Of a DNA stretch of 28,017 nucleotides, positions 6,692 through 14,947 are shown piece by piece; positions within the stretch are counted from its first letter, which is position 1, and the number at the start of each line of letters is the position of its first letter. Origin of the DNA: JBEVEP01 sp040512755 (lineage in GTDB: Bacteria > Pseudomonadota > Alphaproteobacteria > Rhizobiales > Rhizobiaceae); assembly GCA_040512755.1 (NCBI GenBank), contig JBEVEP010000118.1, positions 1-28,017 of the forward strand. Direction: 5' to 3'. The notes below the pieces were generated by a model. That model made no database searches. It saw nothing but the letters and a program-made list of their open reading frames with translations, and was not told where the DNA came from. The translations under genes were made by a program, and so were the position numbers.

Positions 6692-7531
6692 TTAGCGCCA
6701 TCCCCTTGTTGCATGGCGAAGTATCTGCAGATGCTTTCGCCATCCCCGAACGTCGTCAGTTTGGTTCAACGCGCCAATGGGATCGCTCTCAATTGGGCGA
6801 AGGTAGGAACCGGTCAGCGCAAGCGGCAGGAAAGCGGGGCGCAACGTCTGCGGGAGCGCTCGTGCACGATCTTCGAATGCCACGAGATGTTCTCTTGCGA
6901 GCGCGGCCATGGCAATAATCGCACGAGCCGAAGCGGGCCCTACTTTGCCTGTGACAAAATCCGCCGATGAGGTACCGGCAGCCGCAAGAATATCTTGCGG
7001 CAGGTAGCATTGTCCTCGAGTCCGGTGGAGAGGCAGAAGCCGAAGCATTCCCGTGATGGCTTGGGCGCAGCCGGCATGACCGGCCACTGCGGCGAATTGC
7101 GGCGCGGACTCCGGGTCAAGTATCAGGCAAGCGAGTTGTATCAACGCCGAAGCCGTTTCACCGCAATAGCCTTCGAGGTCGTTGCGGGACGGCATCGGAT
7201 CGTCATAGAGGTCGAATATCCTCGCCTCCAGATAGTCGCGAAACGTCGCGACCGGCAGAGAATATTTGTGAATTGCTCCGGTCAGCGCCTCCGCAACCGG
7301 GTTGCCGTCGCCGGCGGTGCGGCCGTCGAGCACATCCTTCCACCACTGCAGCCGGATTTCGCCAGGCAAAGGTTCGCGAATACGGTCTCGGACAGCGGCG
7401 ATCTCGGCATTGAACGCGTAGATGGCGAAAAGGCCATCGCGCTTTGATTCGGGTGCGTAGAGGGCTGCGATGTACCGGTCGCGGTCAGCCGTCCGAACGA
7501 CCTCCATTGCGTGATCGGTTGCCCGGACCAC
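6692..7531 (-). CDS. Squalene/phytoene synthase-fold protein, NDUFAF6-like
   Basis: A 279-residue protein of the squalene/phytoene synthase superfamily. In true head-to-head prenyl synthases the first aspartate-rich motif reads like DDxxD after helix C. Here that place is YAFNAEIAAVRDRIREPL (38-55) followed by GEIRLQWWKDVLDG, the signature of the group that includes mitochondrial complex I assembly factor NDUFAF6. The second region, DLEGYCGETASAL, is kept only in part. It is therefore probably not a prenyl synthase but a cytosolic or membrane-associated factor for respiratory complex I, by homology to NDUFAF6. It starts at the GTG at 7531, one base after the stop of the Mth938-family gene, which implies coupling; an ATG eight codons later is possible. 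Fourth gene of the yajC-secDF unit. Confidence 0.85.
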   Translation of the reverse strand: MVRATDHAMEVVRTADRDRYIAALYAPESKRDGLFAIYAFNAEIAAVRDRIREPLPGEIRLQWWKDVLDGRTAGDGNPVAEALTGAIHKYSLPVATFRDYLEARIFDLYDDPMPSRNDLEGYCGETASALIQLACLILDPESAPQFAAVAGHAGCAQAITGMLRLLPLHRTRGQCYLPQDILAAAGTSSADFVTGKVGPASARAIIAMAALAREHLVAFEDRARALPQTLRPAFLPLALTGSYLRPIESDPIGALNQTDDVRGWRKHLQILRHATRGWR

Positions 7532-7532
7532 G

Positions 7533-7922
7533 TCAGTCCACGGCGATCAATGCCGCCGCGACGGCCCGGTCTTCGGCCAATAGTACATTGTACGTGCGCA
7601 CGGCGGCGCCAGTCGCCATGGGGTCGGCCGAGATGCGCGCCTCCTTGAATGCGGCCCGCAAGGCAGGTGGGAGCGGTTTCAAATCCGTACCTGTTCCGAC
7701 CAGGAGGATTTCGACGGTGCCTGCTTCGGCAAACAGCCTCGCAAAATCCGCGACCGTCAGGACACCGCCCTCCTCGGGCTTCCAGCCGTAGACACCGGAA
7801 GGGAGGCAGAGAATTGAGCCGCGGTGCGACATGTCGGCAAAGCGAAATCCGCCGTTGCCATAGGCGTCTATCGGCGGCCGGCCGGGAAAATGCGCCTCGC
7901 GGACCACAATTCCACCGGCCAT
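7533..7922 (-). CDS. Mth938-like domain protein (NDUFAF3 homologue)
   Basis: A 129-residue protein of the Mth938/DUF498 family, to which human complex I assembly factor NDUFAF3 belongs. Typical features are the central IDAYGNGGFRF and SGVYGWKPEE stretches and the EILLVGTGTDLKPLP strand-loop, with VRTYNVLLAEDR near the C terminus. No catalytic residues are known for the family; in mitochondria NDUFAF3 helps assemble the membrane-bound Q-module of complex I. The start is the ATG at 7922, four bases after the secDF stop; the frame runs 14 codons further into secDF, but that extension is arginine-rich and atypical. Lying between secDF and an NDUFAF6-like gene, it is inferred to act in membrane-protein or complex I biogenesis. 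Confidence 0.88.
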   Translation of the reverse strand: MAGGIVVREAHFPGRPPIDAYGNGGFRFADMSHRGSILCLPSGVYGWKPEEGGVLTVADFARLFAEAGTVEILLVGTGTDLKPLPPALRAAFKEARISADPMATGAAVRTYNVLLAEDRAVAAALIAVD

Positions 7923-7926
7923 GATG

Positions 7927-10482
7927 TCACGACTTCGACGGCTGCGCGGAAGGCGGAATAGCACCCGTGGTTTCTGATCCGGAAACCTCCGGGCGGAGCC
8001 TGAACAGGATCAGCAATGGCCCGGCAACGAAGATCGACGAATAGGTGCCGACCAGGATGCCGAAAATCATGGCAAAAGTGAACGACCTGATAACTTCGCC
8101 GCCAAACAGATAGAGTGCAATCAGGGCGAGCAGCGTCGTCACGCCGGTAAGCACCGTTCGGGACAATGTCTGATTCATCGACAGGTCGAGCAATTCCTCG
8201 ATTGGCATCTTCTTGTAGCGCCTGAGATTCTCACGCACGCGGTCATAGACGACGACCGTGTCGTTGATCGAATAGCCGACAATCGTGAGGATGGCCGCGA
8301 TACTCGTCAGGTTGAATTCCAACCCTGAAACGACGTAGAGCCCGACCATCATCGTCACGTCGTGGACCGTCGCAATGACAGCGCCAAGGCCGAACTGCCA
8401 TTCGAACCGGAACCAGATGTAGATCAGCATCGCCACAAGCGAAGCCAAAACGCCCATCGTTCCATAGAATGCGAGTTCCGACGAGACGGTGGGCCCCACC
8501 GACTCTACCTTCCGGAAACTGTAGTCATCCTCCAGCTCCAGCCTGACCTTTTCGACCACGCTCTGTTCAGCGTTATCGCCGCCGCCCTGCCCTTCGATCC
8601 GGATGAGCAGATCCCGAGGCGAACCGAACTCCTGCACCTGGACGTCGCCAACGTTCAACTCGCCCAGTCTTGCCCGAACGTTACCGGGATCAGCAACATC
8701 GCCCTTGGCCTGCACTTCGATGCTCGAGCCGCCTCGGAAGTCGATGCCGTAGTTCATCTCCATCGAGAAGAAGAGAACCATCGAAATGATGGACGCCGCT
8801 GCCGATAGCGTGAAGGCGTATCTGCGCCATGACATGAATGGCAAAGTCGTGTCGTCAGGCACAAAGCGGACGAGTCCGTTGGGCAGTTCCTTCGGCTTCA
8901 TGCGTCTGAGCCAGATTGCGATCATCCATCGCGTCAGCGTAAAGGCGGTGAACACGGTCGTTACGATACCGATCGCGAGTGTCACAGCGAAACCACGAAC
9001 CGGTCCCGATCCCAGATAGAACAGAATCACCGCGGCGATGAACGTCGTGAAGTTGGCGTCGACGATCGTTGCCAATGCCTTGGCGAAACCGGAATCCAGC
9101 GATTGGACCAATGATCGGCCCTGTCGCCGCTCCTCGCGCACGCGCTCGTAAATAATGACGTTGGAGTCGACCGCCATGCCGACCGTCAGCACGATACCGG
9201 CAATACCTGGCATCGTCAGCGTTGCGCCAAGCACTGAAAGGATGCCGATGATCAACGCGACGTTGGCAGCTAGCGCGAAATTTGCGATCACGCCAAGCGT
9301 TCCATACGCCACAAGCATGAAGCTCACGACAAGGATACCGGCGATCAGCGAAGCAAACTTGCCTGCATCGATCGAATCGGCGCCTAGGCTCGGACCGACC
9401 GTACGCTCCTCGACGATTGTCAGATCGGCCGGCAGCGCGCCGGCCCGGAGCAACACCGCGAGATCGTTGGCGCTTTGGGCAGTGAAACTTCCGGAAATCT
9501 GTCCGGTGCCACCCAGGATCGGCTCCCGGATTTGCGGGGCGGATATGACCTGATTGTCAAGAATGATCGCAAACAGCTTGCCGACATTCTGTTGCGTCGC
9601 CTGACCGAAGCGCTGCGCACCTTTCGCGTCGAAGCGGAACGATACCACCGGTTCGCTTGTGCGCTGGTCGAATGTCGCCTGCGCATCGACGAGGTTTTCG
9701 CCCGAAACGATGACCCGGTTCTCGATGAGGTATGGAACCGGCGGATCGTCCATCGAATAGAGAACCGAAGACCCTGCCGGCGGCCGTCCCTCGATCGCCT
9801 CCTGCACAGGCATACTCTGATCGACCATCTGGAAGGTCAGCTTCGCCGTCTGGCCGAGAATATCCTTGAGACGCTGGGGATCCTGAAGGCCCGGCACCTG
9901 GACGAGGATACGGTCCACGCCCTGGCGTTGAATGATCGGCTCCGTCGTGCCGAGTTCGTTAACGCGCCGACCGATGACCTCGATCGATTGCGTGACGGCT
10001 GAACTGGTTCGATATGTGATGCCCTCTTCCGTCAGCGTGAAGCGCAGCAAGCCGGGCTCCGGATCATCAAGGGTCAGTTCGTTGATCGCGCCGGCGCCAA
10101 ACACGCCTGAAGAAACGGGCTGCGTCAGTGTCTGAAGGGCGGTTTTCGCCTTGTCGACCTCATTGGCCTCGCGGATACGAACCTGAACCGAACGCCCTGT
10201 TCCGGACAGACCCGTATAGCCGATCTTGGCGTCGCGCAGCATCGTACGGATATCGTCGCGCGTCGCCTGAAGACGTTCATCGATCAAATCCTGACGATCG
10301 ACCTGCAGGAGGATATGCGACCCGCCCTGCAGATCGAGGCCAAGCGTCATTGTCTTCTTCGGAACCCAGTCCGGCAGCGAATCCAGAACGGATTGGGGCA
10401 GCACATTGGGGATCATGAAAAAGATACCCAATCCCACGACCAGCCAGATCGCGAATGTCTTCCAGGGAGAGAAATAGAGCAT
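7927..10482 (-). CDS. secDF: Protein translocase subunit SecDF (SecD-SecF fusion)
   Basis: An 851-residue polytopic membrane protein fusing SecD and SecF, which use the proton gradient to pull exported proteins through SecYEG from the periplasmic side. The SecD half has TM1 (about 8-28), TLGLDLQGGSHILLQVD (46-62), the large periplasmic domain, and the TM4-5 region with GMAVDSNVIIYERVREE. The SecF half begins around 545, with MNYGIDFRGGSSIEVQAK and SINDTVVVYDRVRENLRR. Both aspartate-containing TM4 signatures needed for proton flow are present. The fused form is usual in Rhizobiales. The start is the ATG at 10482; it lies 49 bases downstream of yajC, and the stop is four bases before the Mth938 gene. 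The C-terminal tail is serine/proline-rich and short. Confidence 0.97.
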   Translation of the reverse strand: MLYFSPWKTFAIWLVVGLGIFFMIPNVLPQSVLDSLPDWVPKKTMTLGLDLQGGSHILLQVDRQDLIDERLQATRDDIRTMLRDAKIGYTGLSGTGRSVQVRIREANEVDKAKTALQTLTQPVSSGVFGAGAINELTLDDPEPGLLRFTLTEEGITYRTSSAVTQSIEVIGRRVNELGTTEPIIQRQGVDRILVQVPGLQDPQRLKDILGQTAKLTFQMVDQSMPVQEAIEGRPPAGSSVLYSMDDPPVPYLIENRVIVSGENLVDAQATFDQRTSEPVVSFRFDAKGAQRFGQATQQNVGKLFAIILDNQVISAPQIREPILGGTGQISGSFTAQSANDLAVLLRAGALPADLTIVEERTVGPSLGADSIDAGKFASLIAGILVVSFMLVAYGTLGVIANFALAANVALIIGILSVLGATLTMPGIAGIVLTVGMAVDSNVIIYERVREERRQGRSLVQSLDSGFAKALATIVDANFTTFIAAVILFYLGSGPVRGFAVTLAIGIVTTVFTAFTLTRWMIAIWLRRMKPKELPNGLVRFVPDDTTLPFMSWRRYAFTLSAAASIISMVLFFSMEMNYGIDFRGGSSIEVQAKGDVADPGNVRARLGELNVGDVQVQEFGSPRDLLIRIEGQGGGDNAEQSVVEKVRLELEDDYSFRKVESVGPTVSSELAFYGTMGVLASLVAMLIYIWFRFEWQFGLGAVIATVHDVTMMVGLYVVSGLEFNLTSIAAILTIVGYSINDTVVVYDRVRENLRRYKKMPIEELLDLSMNQTLSRTVLTGVTTLLALIALYLFGGEVIRSFTFAMIFGILVGTYSSIFVAGPLLILFRLRPEVSGSETTGAIPPSAQPSKS

Positions 10483-10531
10483 TTTGTCTCGTCAGTTGGC
10501 CGAATCCGTACCGGTTCCGCCTCGAATGCGG

Positions 10532-10867
10532 TTATTTCTTGGCGTTCTGGTTGGCGACTGGCTCGCCCTTCACCCGCACGTCGCTGATAGTGGAACGCAG
10601 CGCAGTCACTTTCGTACCGCCGAGGTCGATCTCAAGTTCGTTGTCGTCGACCACCTTGGTCACCTTGCCGACGAATCCGCCGCCGGTAACAACGGTGTCG
10701 CCACGGCGGATTGCGGCCAGCATCTCGCCACGTTTCTTCAACTGCAGACGCTGCGGGCGAATGATCAGAAAATACATGATCACGAAAATGAGGACAAACG
10801 GCAAAATGCTGACGAAGATGTCGGGTGTGGCGCCAATGGCCTGGGCGTATGCCGGCGTAACGAACAT
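10532..10867 (-). CDS. yajC: Preprotein translocase subunit YajC
   Basis: A 111-residue inner-membrane protein that accompanies SecDF in the holo-translocon. One transmembrane helix (about 17-37) is followed by the conserved FLIIRPQRLQLKKRGEMLA and RRGDTVVTGGGFVGKVTKV motifs. The start is the ATG at 10867, preceded by AGGAG at a seven-base spacing, an excellent ribosome-binding site. First gene of the yajC-secDF-Mth938-NDUFAF6-like unit and divergent from the DUF815 ATPase. Length is normal. Confidence 0.96.
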   Translation of the reverse strand: MFVTPAYAQAIGATPDIFVSILPFVLIFVIMYFLIIRPQRLQLKKRGEMLAAIRRGDTVVTGGGFVGKVTKVVDDNELEIDLGGTKVTALRSTISDVRVKGEPVANQNAKK

Positions 10868-10926
10868 TGAGAACTCCTGAGAAAGGACTGCGGGAGCGCG
10901 AACCAGCCCCCTTGAAATGTGGGCGG

Positions 10927-10955
10927 AATATAGTCGCTAAAGTGACCTTTGCAAC
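10927..10955 (-). promoter_or_regulatory. Probable promoter of the yajC-secDF operon
   Basis: Reading leftward, GTTGCA/TTGCAA (10955-10949) is a fair -35 and TATATT (10932-10927) a good -10, spaced 16-17 bases. Transcription would start near 10920, giving a leader of about 50 bases before the yajC ATG. Assigned by eye. Confidence 0.45.
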
Positions 10956-11045
10956 TGCGACTGGCCCATCCTGCCGTTCTTTTCCAGCCGGTTTCGCCAT
11001 GTTAGAGCGGTTATCCGCAGCAGTTTGGAAGCGCAGTTCGGTTCA

Positions 11046-11927
11046 ATGCCAGAAAAATCAAACGAATCTCTCGAAAAGAAGCTCGACCGGCTGATCGCAG
11101 CCGTATCTCGGCTGGCGCCGCGCGACGCGCCGCAAACTGACCTCGCTTCCGCCGATTGTTTCGTATGGGCCGCCGATCCCGGCTGTCTGGAGCCCATCCA
11201 TCGCGTGAACCGCATCGATATTGGACTCATCCGCGGCGTGGACAGAGTCCGTGACATCCTTGTCGACAATACGGAACGCTTCGCGTCCGGACTTCCCGCG
11301 AACAACGCGCTCCTGTGGGGCGCCCGCGGCATGGGGAAGTCCTCCCTTGTCAAAGCGGTGCACGCGAATGTCAATGCATCGCGCCGGGGGCACGAACCGC
11401 TGAAGCTCATCGAAATTCATCGCGAGGACGTGGATACGCTGCCGAAGCTGATGAACATTTTGAAGGATGCACCCTTCCGCTTCATCTTGTTCTGCGATGA
11501 CCTTTCCTTCGATCACGACGACACGTCGTACAAATCGCTCAAGGCAGCGCTGGAGGGCGGGGTCGAGGGCCGTCCGGCGAATGTGATTTTCTACGCGACC
11601 TCCAACCGCCGCCATCTGCTGCCGCGCGACATGATCGAAAATGAGAGCTCGACCGCAATCAATCCATCCGAGGCAGTGGAAGAAAAGGTGTCGCTATCCG
11701 ACCGTTTCGGCCTGTGGCTCGGCTTCCACAAATGCTCCCAGGACGAGTATCTGGACATGATTGAAGGCTATGTCCGCTATCACGGCCTGAAGATCAGCGC
11801 AGAAGCGCTGCGTGCCGAAGCGCTGGAATGGGCGACGACGCGCGGCAGTCGGTCGGGAAGAGTCGCCTGGCAGTTCATCCAGGACCTCGCCGGCCGCCTC
11901 GGCCAGCCGTTGAAGGCTGAAGGCTGA
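11046..11927 (+). CDS. DUF815-family AAA+ ATP-binding protein
   Basis: A 293-residue soluble ATPase of the DUF815 family. Walker A is GARGMGKSS (92-100) and Walker B is FILFCDDLSFD (146-156). A sensor-like IFYATSNRRHLLPRD segment and a C-terminal helical lid (HGLKISAEALRAEALEWATTRGSRSGRVAWQF, positions about 245-276) follow, as in relatives. The N terminus carries a short coiled region (KSNESLEKKLDRLIAAVSRL). Function is unknown in general; as an AAA+ protein it probably remodels a partner. The start is the ATG at 11046; a TTG at 11025 is in frame. No strong ribosome-binding site is obvious. It is divergent from yajC and convergent with the LytM lipoprotein gene, 56 bases away. Confidence 0.9.
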   Translation: MPEKSNESLEKKLDRLIAAVSRLAPRDAPQTDLASADCFVWAADPGCLEPIHRVNRIDIGLIRGVDRVRDILVDNTERFASGLPANNALLWGARGMGKSSLVKAVHANVNASRRGHEPLKLIEIHREDVDTLPKLMNILKDAPFRFILFCDDLSFDHDDTSYKSLKAALEGGVEGRPANVIFYATSNRRHLLPRDMIENESSTAINPSEAVEEKVSLSDRFGLWLGFHKCSQDEYLDMIEGYVRYHGLKISAEALRAEALEWATTRGSRSGRVAWQFIQDLAGRLGQPLKAEG

Positions 11928-11983
11928 TCGCAACAGGCTGCTATCCGTTGTGCGGCCTGAATATTCCCAATGGAACCAGGTGC

Positions 11984-13453
11984 CTATTCCAGGAATGTCG
12001 AAGGATCGACCGGCGATGAGTTCTTGCGGACCTCAAAGTGAAGCTTCGGCAGGTCAGTCGTTCCGCTCATGCCGGAGCGCGCGATCTCCTGACCCCGCTT
12101 CACCTTTTCACCGCGAGCGACCTTCAACTCGCTGGCATGGCCATAGACAGTGACCAGCCCGTTCTCATGACGCACCAGGACCGTGTTGCCGAATTCCTTC
12201 AACCCGTCACCAGCGTAAATCACAACGCCATTTTCCGCGGCCTTGACGGACGTACCCTCGGGCACCGCGATATCGATGCCATCGCCGTTCTTGCCGCCGC
12301 CCGCACCGTAATTCGAGATCACGCGGCCGCGCACGGGCCATCGCATCCGGTTGATGCCGGTGGCGTTCGGTGCAGCCGCGGTGTCCTGCTCGGCCTCTTC
12401 AATGACTTTGTCGGCCTTCTTGGGCGGCGTGTAGCTCACCACAGGTTCGACCTTGGCGCTTGGGTTGGTTGAACTGGTCTTGACCTTATCGACTTTTGCC
12501 GGCGCGCTGGCGACCTGAGTGGAAGCCGCATTACCAGACGGGACCTTCAAAGTCTGGCCGATGCGGACCATCTCGGTTTGCATACCGTTGGCCTGCTTGA
12601 GAGCCGCAACGCCAACTCCAGTCTTTTTGGCGATCCGAGTCAGCGTATCGCCCTCCTGGACCTTATAAGTGCCGCCGACAACTGCGGACTGCGTATCCTT
12701 CGGCGTCTGCGGCGACACAGCCACCTTGTTCGCCGGGGCTTTGCTGGGCACTGGCACCTTGTTCCCAGGAACGTCGTATTTCGTATCTTGCGAGGGCTTG
12801 GCCATCGCGGCGTTGGTTGGCGCAGAGGATCCTGCCTTGTCGGAATTGAGGTAACTCGGAATGATGATCTTCTGTCCAGCCTGGAGACCGGTTGAACTGT
12901 TAAGGCCGTTGGCCTTCATGATAACATCAGCCGGCACTCCAAAGCGGCGCGACAGGTTGTAAACAGTCTCGCCTTCTTTGGCTGTGATCTGGCTGCCGCC
13001 ATCGCGCGACCAGCCCTTGATATCTTCGTTGACAGACTGCGCCGCCGCGGCGGTCGCCACCGGGTTCAGCGCCGGCGCGGGTTGCGGTATCGCCTGTGCG
13101 GAAACAGCCGCCGGCGACGTGCTGACCGGCTGCGAGCCGGCGACCGGCGCCAGTGCCGTCCGGCCGATCGGCCCATTCGATGCCACACCCGGCTGAGCCA
13201 CCGGCGCGGCTGCCACCTGAGCAGGCTGGTCGCCCGGATAGGGCTGGCTGGCAGGAGGGATGATCTGGCGCTGATTGGTGCTCGACGTGAAGATGTCGTC
13301 AACGCCGTTGAAGCGCGCCACGCCGGAACTACATCCAGCGGCCAGTCCGGCAATGATAAGGACAGCGGCTCCGCGAGCCAGATTGCGTTGGCTCTTGTTC
13401 ACAATACTCGACTGCATCGATTTGACCCACGCGTAACCCGACACTCTTGTCAT
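11984..13453 (-). CDS. LysM and LytM (peptidase M23) lipoprotein, NlpD/DipM-like
   Basis: A 489-residue lipoprotein from the ATG at 13453; a second ATG at 13417 would give a more usual signal peptide, and neither has a clear ribosome-binding site. The lipobox LAAGC puts the lipid on Cys41. After a proline/alanine-rich linker there are two LysM domains (about 154-200 and 261-306) that bind peptidoglycan, then a C-terminal LytM/M23 domain (about 370-489). The M23 zinc site is degenerate: the usual HxGxD reads GDGID (390-394), and the usual HxH reads KLH (470-472), though Asp394, His439 and His472 remain. It is therefore likely an activator of cell-wall amidases, like NlpD, EnvC or DipM, and not itself a peptidase. 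Position after serS-surE-pcm agrees with the widespread surE-pcm-nlpD order. Confidence 0.9.
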   Translation of the reverse strand: MTRVSGYAWVKSMQSSIVNKSQRNLARGAAVLIIAGLAAGCSSGVARFNGVDDIFTSSTNQRQIIPPASQPYPGDQPAQVAAAPVAQPGVASNGPIGRTALAPVAGSQPVSTSPAAVSAQAIPQPAPALNPVATAAAAQSVNEDIKGWSRDGGSQITAKEGETVYNLSRRFGVPADVIMKANGLNSSTGLQAGQKIIIPSYLNSDKAGSSAPTNAAMAKPSQDTKYDVPGNKVPVPSKAPANKVAVSPQTPKDTQSAVVGGTYKVQEGDTLTRIAKKTGVGVAALKQANGMQTEMVRIGQTLKVPSGNAASTQVASAPAKVDKVKTSSTNPSAKVEPVVSYTPPKKADKVIEEAEQDTAAAPNATGINRMRWPVRGRVISNYGAGGGKNGDGIDIAVPEGTSVKAAENGVVIYAGDGLKEFGNTVLVRHENGLVTVYGHASELKVARGEKVKRGQEIARSGMSGTTDLPKLHFEVRKNSSPVDPSTFLE

Positions 13454-13534
13454 GATTAAACCGCGTTAATGTTACCGGTCCGTTAAGATGCAGGTGTCAG
13501 CTACGCAAAGTTATGCCCACACACCGACGTTTCG

Positions 13535-14188
13535 TCAGATTGCGGCAGCGACCCCTTTGACAACGGGCTGCAATCGCACCCGGGCAATGTCCTCGCGCTC
13601 AAAGCGGCTGCCGACCTTTGTGAGCTTGGCGAGAAGTTGCACCTCCTCAGGCAGTCCGATCGGCGCGATCATGATGCCATTGGTGGACAGTTGGTCGATG
13701 AACGGACGCGGAAGGCTGTCGAAGGACGCCCAGACCACGATGCGGTCGAAAGGCCCCTCGCCCGGCAGGCCGTTGGAGCCATCAGCTAAGCGAGCGAACG
13801 CATTGCTGATGCCAAGCGTCTCGAAACGCTGCCGCGCCTGCTCGACCAGCGTCCGGTAGCGATCAACCGTAACCACCCGCGCCGCCATCCGCGCCATCAC
13901 CGCTGCCGTGAACCCAGAGCCCGTGCCTACTTCCAGCACGCGATGTCCCGGTTCGAGCTGAAGCGCCGCGATCACCGCGGCCTGAAGGTCTGCCCCCTCC
14001 AGCGTTTCGCCGCACTCGATCGGCACCATACGATCCGACCACGCCACCGACTGCCATACGCCCGGGACAAAAGTCTTCCGCGGCGTCGCTTCCATGGCGG
14101 CGACCAAATCCTTCGGCGGTATGCCCAGGGCGCGCAACCGGAGCAGAAACGCAGCGAATCCCTCTCGATCATCCATCAGCATGGTCAT
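13535..14188 (-). CDS. pcm: Protein-L-isoaspartate O-methyltransferase
   Basis: A 217-residue cytosolic enzyme that transfers a methyl group from S-adenosylmethionine to isoaspartyl residues in damaged proteins, starting their repair. The SAM-binding motif is VLEVGTGSGF (84-93), followed by VVTVDRYRTLVEQARQRFE. The substrate-site segment reads PIECGETLEGADLQAAV (56-72), where the usual form is P-I-G-x-G-Q-T-I-S-Q-P; the family member is therefore somewhat diverged, as is common in rhizobia. The ATG at 14188 overlaps the surE stop by four bases (ATGA), so the two are co-translated. An 81-base gap separates it from the LytM lipoprotein gene. Confidence 0.93.
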   Translation of the reverse strand: MTMLMDDREGFAAFLLRLRALGIPPKDLVAAMEATPRKTFVPGVWQSVAWSDRMVPIECGETLEGADLQAAVIAALQLEPGHRVLEVGTGSGFTAAVMARMAARVVTVDRYRTLVEQARQRFETLGISNAFARLADGSNGLPGEGPFDRIVVWASFDSLPRPFIDQLSTNGIMIAPIGLPEEVQLLAKLTKVGSRFEREDIARVRLQPVVKGVAAAI

Positions 14189-14943
14189 GCAAGCGCCTTC
14201 GCCAGACTGTCCTTCACTTCATGCGCGGTCAGATCGAGCTTTAGTGGCGTCACCGAGATACGCTTTTCGTTGACCGCCGCCATGTCCGTTCCCGGCTTCA
14301 TCTCCGCCGTCTGGCGTCCAAAGCGCAGCCAGTAATACGGAAAGCCTCGACCATCCGCCCGCTCTTCGACCCAGAGGCCGTGGACATATTTACCCTGATT
14401 GGTCACAACCACGCCTTCGACCTCGTCGGGTGGGCAGTTCGGAAAATTGACGTTCAGAAAAACTCCTGGCGGCAGGTCGGCCGAGAGCAGTTTGTCGAAG
14501 AGCTGCGGAGCCAACGCCTCTGTCGTCTCGTAAGGCACGACACGCTCCTGGCTCTGAACGTTGTATGCCTGACTGACCGCGATCGATCGAACGCCGAGAA
14601 GCGTACCCTCCATCGCGCCTGCGACGGTGCCGGAATAGGTGATATCGTCCGCAACGTTCGAGCCAGAGTTCACGCCCGACAGGATCAGGTCCGGCAATCC
14701 AGGCATCAGCTTGCGGACACCCATAATGACGCAGTCTGTCGGCGTGCCTCGCAACGCATAGTGCCGGTCGTCGATCCTGCGCATGCGCAGCGGCTCCGAC
14801 AGCGACAGAGAATGGGCAAAACCGGACTGATCAGTCTCAGGCGCAACGACCCAGACGTCATCGGACATGGTCCGGGCTATGCGCTCCAGACAAGCGAGCC
14901 CCTCAGCGTAGATGCCGTCGTCATTGGTAAGCAGAATTCGCAT
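14185..14943 (-). CDS. surE: 5'/3'-nucleotidase SurE
   Basis: A 252-residue metal-dependent phosphatase of nucleoside monophosphates, associated with stationary-phase survival. The metal-binding motif NDDG is at 7-10, Ser40 lies in TDQSGFAHS, and SGVNSGSNVADD (89-100) holds the conserved Asn92. The TYSGTVAGAMEGTLLG stretch after it is also characteristic. The ATG at 14943 is four bases after the serS stop, and the end overlaps pcm, so serS, surE and pcm are tightly coupled. Length is normal. Confidence 0.96.
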   Translation of the reverse strand: MRILLTNDDGIYAEGLACLERIARTMSDDVWVVAPETDQSGFAHSLSLSEPLRMRRIDDRHYALRGTPTDCVIMGVRKLMPGLPDLILSGVNSGSNVADDITYSGTVAGAMEGTLLGVRSIAVSQAYNVQSQERVVPYETTEALAPQLFDKLLSADLPPGVFLNVNFPNCPPDEVEGVVVTNQGKYVHGLWVEERADGRGFPYYWLRFGRQTAEMKPGTDMAAVNEKRISVTPLKLDLTAHEVKDSLAKALA

Positions 14944-14947
14944 CGTT

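Noticed and set aside
8362..10418. Long antisense open frames opposite secDF
   Set aside because: They are shadows of a GC-rich coding strand; SecDF motifs are unambiguous across the whole region.
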